Shown here: in pieces, positions 35,101 to 44,100 of the stretch | Layout of the letters: each line of letters starts with the position of its first letter | Position numbering within the stretch: the stretch's first letter is position 1 | DNA from: Nocardia rhizosphaerihabitans | GTDB lineage: Bacteria; Actinomycetota; Actinomycetes; Mycobacteriales; Mycobacteriaceae | DNA length: 64,000 nucleotides | NCBI RefSeq assembly: GCF_014646295.1 | Contig: NZ_BMNE01000001.1 | Span: forward strand, 1,054,001 to 1,118,000 | Direction of reading: 5' to 3' | Notes under the pieces: generated by a model | The model's database searches: none | Told to the model about the DNA's origin: nothing | Seen by the model: the letters and a program-made list of their open reading frames with translations, nothing else | Program-made: the position numbers and the translations under genes

Positions 35101-38100
35101 GCGGATGCCGAGTTCGGCGAGAGCCGAGTCGAGCGGTTCGACGTCTCCGTGCGGGCCTGCCAGCAGCGCCGTGCGCGCGGTGTCGTCGAGCAGGGGAAGG
35201 TCACCGACGGCGGTTCCCGGTTCGGTGACCGCGGCGCGCAGCACGCGCTCGAGCATCCCGAACAGGGTCGCGATGGTGTCGGCGTCGAAAAGATCGGTGG
35301 CGTAGCGCAGTTCGAGGTCGAGACCGTCTGCCGTGCCGTCGGCGGCGTAGTGATCGACGAAGGTGAAGTCCAGATCCACTTCGATCGGCGCGTCCGGAAG
35401 AGTCAGCCCCGACAGGGTCAGGCCGGGCAGTTCGAACGCGGTGGTGCGCTGGTTCTGCAGGGCCAGCGACACCTGGTACAGCGGCGAATATCCTTGTGAG
35501 CGCGCGGGATTCAGCGCGTCGACGAGGCTTTCGAACGGCACGTCGGCATGGTCGAAGGCGTCGAGGTCACCCGCACGGATCTCGTCGAGCAACTCGCTGA
35601 AGCGTGCGTCCGACGGCACCTTCGCGCGCAACACGAGGGTGTTGACGAACATGCCGACGATGTCGTCGAGTTCACGGTGCCCGCGACCGGCGACCGGTGT
35701 GCCGACGACGATGTCGGTGCCCGCGGACAACCGCGCCAGCAGCACCGCGAGTCCGGCGTGCAACACCATGAACGGCGTGGCGCGCTGCGCGCGGGCCAGC
35801 TCCTCGATCCGCCGGTGCAGCTCGGCGTCGAGGGTGGCGGTGAAGGTGGCGCCCCGATTCGAGCCGACCAGGGGCCTGCGGCGGTCGGCGGGCAGCGTGA
35901 GGACGTCGGGGAGACCGGCGAGACGGTCCGTCCAGTAGGCGAGCTGGTGTGCCAGCGGCGCGTCGGGGTCGTCGGCGCTGCCGAGCCCCTCGGTCTGCCA
36001 CAGCGCGTAGTCGGCGTAGTGCACGGCCAGGGCGGGCAGCTGCGGCTCGGTGCCCGCCGCGCGCGCGGCATAGGCGGCGACCAGATCGCGGGTCAGCGGG
36101 CCCATCGACCAGCCGTCGGCGGCGATGTGGTGCACGACCAGCACCAGCACGTGCTCTGTCGGCGCGACCCGCAGCAGTGCGGCGCGCACGGGTACCTCGG
36201 AGGTGATGTCGAAGCCGCCGTCGAGGACGGCGACTACCGCTTCGTGGACCTCATCAGGGGCTGTGTCGGTGACGGCGAGTTCAGGCACGAACGGTGTGCC
36301 GACGAGTTGCGTTGCCTGCCCGTCGAATTCGGGATAGGTGGTGCGCAGCGTCTCGTGCCGGGCGATCAAATCCCCGAGCGCACCACGCAGCGCGGCAGTG
36401 TCGAGCTCGCCGCTGAGCCGGATCGCGACCGGGATGTGATACGCCGCCGAGTCCGGATCGAACCGGTGCAGGAACCACATCCGCTGCTGCGCGGGCGACA
36501 ACGGAATGCGCTGCGGCCGTTGCCCCGCCACCGGCCCCCGCCTGCTGCCGGTGCCACGCAGCGCGTCCAACCGCACCGCGAGCCCCTCGACAGTGCTCGC
36601 CTCGAACAGTTCCCGCACCGGCACCCTGGCATCCAGTGCCGCGCCGAGCCGCGCGGCCACCTGGGTGGCGAGCAGTGAGTTGCCGCCGAGTGCGAAGAAG
36701 TCGTCGTCGGCACCGGCCCGGTCGAGACCGAGGACTCCGGCAAACGTCGCGGCGACGATCCGCTCGGTGGCGGTGACAGGTTCGCGGTAGTCGCGCTCCG
36801 GCAGTTCCGGCGCGGGCAGTGCCCGCCGATCGAGCTTGCCGGAACTGTTGATCGGCAGCGCCTCCAGGAAGACGTAGGCGCCGGGCACCATGTACGACGG
36901 CAACACCGCCGCGACAGCGGCATCGAGGTCAGCGGGCGACAGCGTCGTCGGCACGACACGTGCCGACGACTCGGTCACGCCGACAGAACGGCCGGCGAGA
37001 ACAGTTCCGCTGGTGGTGGGGACGACGTAGGCGACCAGCTGGTCCGGGCGGTCGTCGTCGGAGCGGACCAGGACCGCGACACGGCCGACGCCGGGGACGG
37101 TGGCGAGGGCGGCCTCGATTTCGGCGGGTTCGATCCGGAGGCCGCGCAGCTTCACCTGGAAGTCGGTGCGACCCAGGTAGTGCAGGGCGGCACCGTCGGG
37201 GCTGGTGCGCCAGGCGACGAGGTCCCCTGTGCGGTAGAGACGCTCGCCGGTGCCGAACGGGTCGGCGACGAAGCGTTCGGCGGTGAGGTCGGCGCGGCCG
37301 TAGTAGCCGTCGGCCAGCTGGGTCCCCGCGACATAGAGCTCGCCGGGGACTTCGGCGGGCACGGGACGCAGGCGCGAATCAAGCACGTACACGCGGGTAT
37401 TGGCGACCGGCGAGCCGATCGGTGCGGCGGCCGTCTGCTCGGTGCCCACCTCGTGGGTGGTGACCTGGATGGCGGTTTCGGTGGGGCCGTACAGGTTCAC
37501 CACCCTCGCGCCGGTGGCCGTGCGCGCCCGCTGCGCCAGCTCGGTGGTCAGTGCTTCACCGCCGGCGAAGACCAGTCGCAGGGAATCCGGCTGCACCGGT
37601 TCGGCCACCACGGCGGCCAGCACCGACGGCACGTACTGCACGACGCTCACGCCGTGCCGCGCCGTGGCGGCGGCGAGGTAGGCCGGATCGCGGTGTCCGT
37701 CGGCGGTGGCGAGGACCAGTCGCGCGCCGGTCTGCAACGGCCACAACAGTTCCCACACCGAAGCGTCGAACGTGAACGGTGTCTTCTGCAGGACGACATC
37801 GTCGCCGGTGAGCGCGTATTCCCGCTGCAACCACAGCAGTTGGTTCCGTGCCGCCCGATGCGGCACGGCCACACCCTTCGGCCTGCCGGTCGAACCGGAG
37901 GTGAACAGCACATAGGCGAGGTGATCCGGACGCAGCGGGGCGAGCCGCTCGTCGTCGGTGATCGGCTGATCCGACAGCTCCGACAGGTCGAGCGCATCGA
38001 TCTCGACGACCGACTCACCCACGGCCACACCGTGATCGGTAGCGGTCAGCACGCAGACCGGTGCCGTCTGCGCCAGCACATATGCGGTCCGGTCGGCCGG

Positions 38101-41100
38101 ATGATCCGGATCGACCGGCACATACGCCGCACCTGCCGCGAGCACGGCATGCACCGCGACCAGCTGGTCGACGCCCCGCCGCAGGGCAACTGCCACCACC
38201 GATCCCGGTCCGGCGCCGAGACCGATGAGGTGCCGCGCCAGTCTGGCGACCCGACTGGCGAACTCGACATAGGTCAGCGCCAGGACATAGTCGCTCGCGG
38301 AGGCGAATCCGCGTCCGTCCGGCCGCCGCTCGCCCGCTGTTTGCCGGTCATCCCTCGCCGGCTGAGCACCCTTGTCCGTCCGATGACCAACGGACTGCCC
38401 GTCACCCGCGGACCGGCGCTCACCGTCGACCTGACGACCGACGAGCCCCAGGTCTCCCGAGGTCTGCCGAGCACCCGTGACGTGCTGGTCTCGATCCTCC
38501 GCCGGGTCGACGTCGACAACCACCGCGATGGCATCCGGTGTCGCGGCGACCTGGTCGGTGAACAGCGACGCGAGCGTGGCCGCGGAGTCGAGGGCCAGGT
38601 CGGTGGCGTTCCAGGTGGTCAGGACCTCGGTGGATTCGGGCGGGTCCAGCAGGTCGATGTCGCCGACCGGACGGGCCGGGTCGGCGAGGACGCCGTCGAG
38701 CAGGCGACGCAGGCGGGTGGCGAAACCGGCGACGGTGGTGGCGTCGAACAGATCGGTAGCGTAGAGGAAAGCACCGGTCAGGCCCGCGGGGGCGCCGTTG
38801 TCGTCGCGGTGCTCGGTGAGGGTGAGTTCGAGGTCGAACTTGGCGACGCCGGTGGGCAGGTCGAATCCTGCCACCGCGAGACCGGGCAGGGTGAGGGTGC
38901 GCGGGGTGTCCTCGTTGAGGGACAGCATCACCTGGAACAGCGGATTGCGGGCGGTGGAGCGGACCGGATCCAGCACCTCGACGAGCCGCTCGAACGGCAC
39001 GTCGGCATGGCCGAAGGCCGCGAGATCGGTCTCGCGCACCCGGGCCAGCAGCTCGGTGAACGAGGCGGCAGGGGCCACCTCGGTGCGCAGCACGAGAGTG
39101 TTGACGAACATGCCGACCAGGTCGTCGAGCGCCCGATCACCACGCCCCGACACCGGCGTGCCGATCGCGATATCGGTGGTCGCCGACAGTCGTGCCAGCA
39201 GGACGGCGAACACGGCGTGGGCCGCCATGAACACCGTGACACCCTGCGCACGAGCGAATTCGGCGAGCGCACTGTGTGTTTCGGCATCGATGTCGATCGC
39301 GTGCAGCGCACCACGCCGCGACGCGACCGCGGGCCTCGTCCGGTCGGTCGGCAATTCCAGCTGCTCCGGCACACCGGCCAGCGCATCCGCCCAGAACGAC
39401 AGCTGCTGCGCCGCTGTCGATTCCGGATCAGCGGCATCACCGAGCACCGCATGCTGCCACACCGCGTAGTCGGCGTACTGCACACTCAACGGCGCCCACT
39501 GCGGCGCCTCCCCCACGGCCCGCGCACTGTAGGCGGTGAGCACGTCCCGGATGAGCGGGCCGAACGAGAACCCGTCAGCGGCAATGTGATGCAACACGAT
39601 CACGAGCACATACCCGGGCTCGAGGGAGCGCGCATGGAGCTGCGACACGGCACGGCCTGCGGAACCATCTGACCCCGGCGAGTCCGCACGATCCCACGCG
39701 AAGCCGGCAGTAGGGACTGTCGTCCCCGCCGCGTCGGCGACGCGCAGCAGAATCGCCCGGATCGGCGCGTCGAGGGCGAGATCGAAGCCGGTGGCGGCGA
39801 AGGCGCGGACCGCGTCCGGCAGCGCCTCCGCGGTGACGATCTGCGGGAGGACATCCGGGACCAGGCCTGCGGCGGGCAGGATTTCGGCGATCGCGTGGCC
39901 GTCGCGCTCAGGGTAGCGGGTGCGCAGAACTTCGTGCCGGTCCAGTACATCGACGAGGGCGGCCTGCAGGGCGGCGATGTCGAGGGCGCCGGTGAGGCGC
40001 ACGGCCATCGGGATGTTGTCGGTGGCCGAACCCGGGTCGAAGCGGTTGAGGAACCACATGCGCTGCTGGGCGGGCGACAGTGGCAGCGGGTCGGGTCGGG
40101 TTCCTGCGACGAGGGCGGGTCCGGAGCCGGTGCCGCGCAGTCGGTCCGCGGCCGCGGCGAGGGTCAGGACGGTGGTGGTGTCGAAGAGCTGGCGGACCGG
40201 GATGCGGGTGTCGAGGTCGGCGCCGAGGCGGGCCATGAGGCGGGTCGCCAGCAGCGAGGTGCCGCCCAGATCGAAGAAGTCGTCGTCGCGGCCGACCCGT
40301 TCAAAGCCCAGGACCTCGGCGAAGGCGGCGGCGACGACCTGCTCGGTCGGCGTCTGCGGTGCGCGGTAGGCGGCGGCTTCGAAGACCGGGGCGGGCAGCG
40401 CGGCGCGGTCGAGCTTGCCGACAGGGGTCAGCGGGACGGCGTCGAGGGCCACGATCGCGGCGGGCACCATATGGGCGGGCAGGTGGGCGGCGGCGTGCGC
40501 GATGAGTGTCGCGGCGTCGATGGTCGCGCCGTCGACCGGTACCACGTACGACACCAGCACGGTCGCGCCCGCGTCGGTGCGGTGCCCGATGGTCGCGGCG
40601 AAGTCTACCGCGGCGTGCCGGGCGAGGACGGCGTCGATCTCGCCGAGCTCGATCCGGAAGCCGCGCACCTTCACCTGGAAATCGTTGCGGCCCAGGTATT
40701 CCAGATCCCAGGAGCGCTCGGTCCGCACCCAGCGCACGGTGTCGCCGGTGCGGTACATCCGCTCCCCCGGCGCACCGTAGGGGTTGGTGACGAACCGGCC
40801 CGCGGTCAGCGCGGGCCTGCGGTGGTAGCCGCGGGCCAGCTGCGGACCGGCGATGTACAGCTCGCCGACCACACCGGCCGGGACGGGACGCAGCCGCTCG
40901 TCGAGCACCAGTTCGGTGGTGCCTTCCACCGGGGCGCCCAGCGTGATCGGCGTTGTCGCGGTGAGGGGTTCGCTGATATTGGTGACGATGGTCGTCTCGG
41001 TCGGGCCGTAACCGTTGCGGAAGACGAGCCCCGGAATCGCGGCGGTCCACCGCGCCACCAGCTCCGCCGGGCACGCCTCACCACCGACGACCACCACGCG

Positions 41101-44100
41101 CAGGTCGTCGAGCCCCTCCGGGTTCACCGTGGCCAGCGCCGACGGGGTGATGATCACATGGGTCACCCGCTCGGACCGCAGCAGCTCACCCAGCTCCGCG
41201 CCACCGAACACCCCGGCCGGGGCGACGACCATGGTCGCGCCCTCGGTGACCGTCAGCAGCAGCTCGGCCACCGAAATATCGAACGACGGCGACGCGACGT
41301 GCAGCACCCGCGCATCCGCCGACGCCAGGTACCGCCCCGCCTGCACCGGCAGATACGCGGCAACCGCACGGTGCGGAATCACCACGCCCTTGGGCAGACC
41401 GGTGGTCCCGGAGGTGTAGATGACATAGGCGGGATCCAGCGGATCCACGGCACGACGGTTGGCCGACGACTCGGTGCCACTGGCAGCAGACTTCGAACCA
41501 GGAAGTGCAGTATCGGATTCCACCAGGTCGACGTCGGCCGCAGCGGGGTCGAGGGCGAGCCAGTCCACCGTGGCAGGCAGGTCGGCGCCCACAGTGTCAA
41601 CCGTGATACCAACTGCCGCACCGGAATCCGACAGCATGTGCGTGATGCGGTCCGCCGGGTAATTCGGGTCGACGGGGAGGAAACCGGCGCCGGACTTGAT
41701 GACGCCCCAGACGGCGATCACGGAGTCGGCCGAGCGCGGAATACTCACGGCGACAAGGTCACCCGCACCGACGCCGAGGCCGGTCAGGTGCGCGGCGAGC
41801 CGGGAGGACGCGGCGTCGAGTTCGCCGTAGGTGAGGGTGCGCGCGCCGTCACGGACCGCGATCGCGGTGGAATCGGCGGCCGCGCGGGTCAGCACCTGCG
41901 GCAGCAGCGGGGACGGGTCGGACGGGCCGCCACTGCGGCTGGTCAGCTCAGCGAGTTCGGCGTCGATCAGCAGCGGCAGGTCCGCGACGGCCGTGTCCGG
42001 TGCGGAGGCGACCGCGGCGAGCAGCCCGGTGAACCGGCGCACCATCCGCGCGACGGTGGCCTCGTCGAACAGATCTGTGGCGTAGGAGAACTCGCCGGAC
42101 AGACCGGTGCCGGACTCACGCAACGTCACCGAGAGATCGAACTTCTCGATGTCGTAGGGCAGGTCGACGGCGGCGGCGCGCAGGCCGGGCAGCTCGAAGG
42201 TTGTCGGCGGCAGGTTCAGCAGTGACAGTGCGACCTGGAACAGGGGGTGCCGACCGGCCGAACGCGGCGGTGCGAGCACCTCGACCAACCGCTCGAAGGG
42301 CAAGGTGGTGTGATCGAAGGCCGCCAGGTCGTCGGCGCGGACCCGGCCGAGCAGTTCGGCGAAGGACTCTTCGCCGCGCACCTCGGTACGCAGGACCGCG
42401 GTGTTGACGAACATGCCGATGACATCGTCGAGTTCGGCGGCGCCGCGCCCGGCGACGGGGCTGCCGATCGCGACGTCGGCATTACCCGACAGGCGCGCGA
42501 GGAGCACCGACAGCGCGGCGTGCAGCACCATGAACAGCGTCGCGCCGTGTTCGGCCGCGACAGCATTCAGCCCCGCCACCAGGTCTGCGTCCAAGTCGAA
42601 CTCGACCCGGCGTCCCCGCATCGACGCGACGGCGGGACGGGGCCGATCGGTCGGCAGGCTCGACTCGTCCGGCAGCCCGGCCAGCGCACCTCGCCAGAAC
42701 GCGATCTCGCGCCCGGCCCGCGAATCGGGATCGTCTTCCGCACCGAGCACGGCCCGCTGCCACAGCGTGTAGTCGGCGTACTGCACCGGCAGCGGCGCCC
42801 ACTCGGGCGCGATCCCCTCGGAGCGCGCGTAGTAGGCGGCCATGGTGTCGCGCACCAGCGGACCGGCGGACCAGCCGTCCGAAGCGATGTGGTGCACCAC
42901 CAGCACCAGCACGTGGTCACCGTCGACCTCGTACAACCGCGGCCGCAGCGGCGGGGCCGCGGTCACATCGAAACCACCCAGGATCACACCGGCCAGAACA
43001 TCCGGAAGTTCGTGAGCCCCAACGCTGACAGGGGCAAGCACCCCCGAAAGCGCGGACATCCCGGTGGGCAGCGCGCCTTCCTCCCCCGCCAGCGAGTCGA
43101 CTGCGTCCGGCGTAGTAACCAGGGCGACATCGCCGGCAGCGATGATGCCCGAGTTCGAGCCGGCGGCCAGCGATTCGAAAGCTTGCGCGGGTGTCAGCAC
43201 ATACTGCGTGCCGACCCCGTCGACCTCCGGGTACACCGTGCGCAGCACCTCGTGGCGGGTGATCAGATCGCCGACCGCGGCGCGCAGAGCATCAAGATCG
43301 AGCGCCCCGGACAACCGGACCGCGATCGGGATGTTGTAGGCCCCGGTCTCCGGATCGAACCGGTTCAGGAACCACATCCGCTGCTGGGCGGGCGAGAGCG
43401 GCAGCACGGTGGGCCGAGGACCGGCGACCAGGGCGGGCCGATCGTCGGTGACGCCACCTTCGACCAGCTTGGCGAGCACCGCGACCGTCGGACTGTCGAA
43501 GAAGTCCCTGACATCGACGCGCACACCGAAATTCGCCTGCAGACGGGCGATGGCACGGGTGGCGATGAGCGAATTACCGCCGAGGCGGAAGAAGTCGTCG
43601 TCCAGGCCGACGGTCTCGACGTCGAGCAGTTCACCGAACAGCGCGGCCACGACACGTTCGGTGGCGGTCCGCGGTTCCCGGAACTCGGCCGCCGCGGCCC
43701 GGAAATCAGGTTCCGGCAGGGCTTTCCGGTCCAGTTTGCCGCTGGCATTGATCGGCATGGCAGGCAGCTGCACCAGCAGCGAAGGCACCATGTACTCCGG
43801 CATCGACGTCTTCGCGTGCGCGGCCAGCTCGGCGGAATCCAGCTCCTCGCCGTCGACGCTCACCACATAACCGACCAGCGCCTCACCGGCCGCGTGCCGG
43901 TGCAGCACCACCGCCGCATTGCCGACCCGGGGATGCGCGGCCAGCACGGCCTCGATCTCCCCGAGCTCGATCCGCAGACCGCGCAGCTTCACCTGGAAGT
44001 CGGTGCGTCCCAGGTATTCCAGCTCGTCACCACCGGGCAACTGCCGCACCAGGTCACCGGTGCGGTACATGCGCTCGCCGGGCTGGCCGAACGGGTTGGC

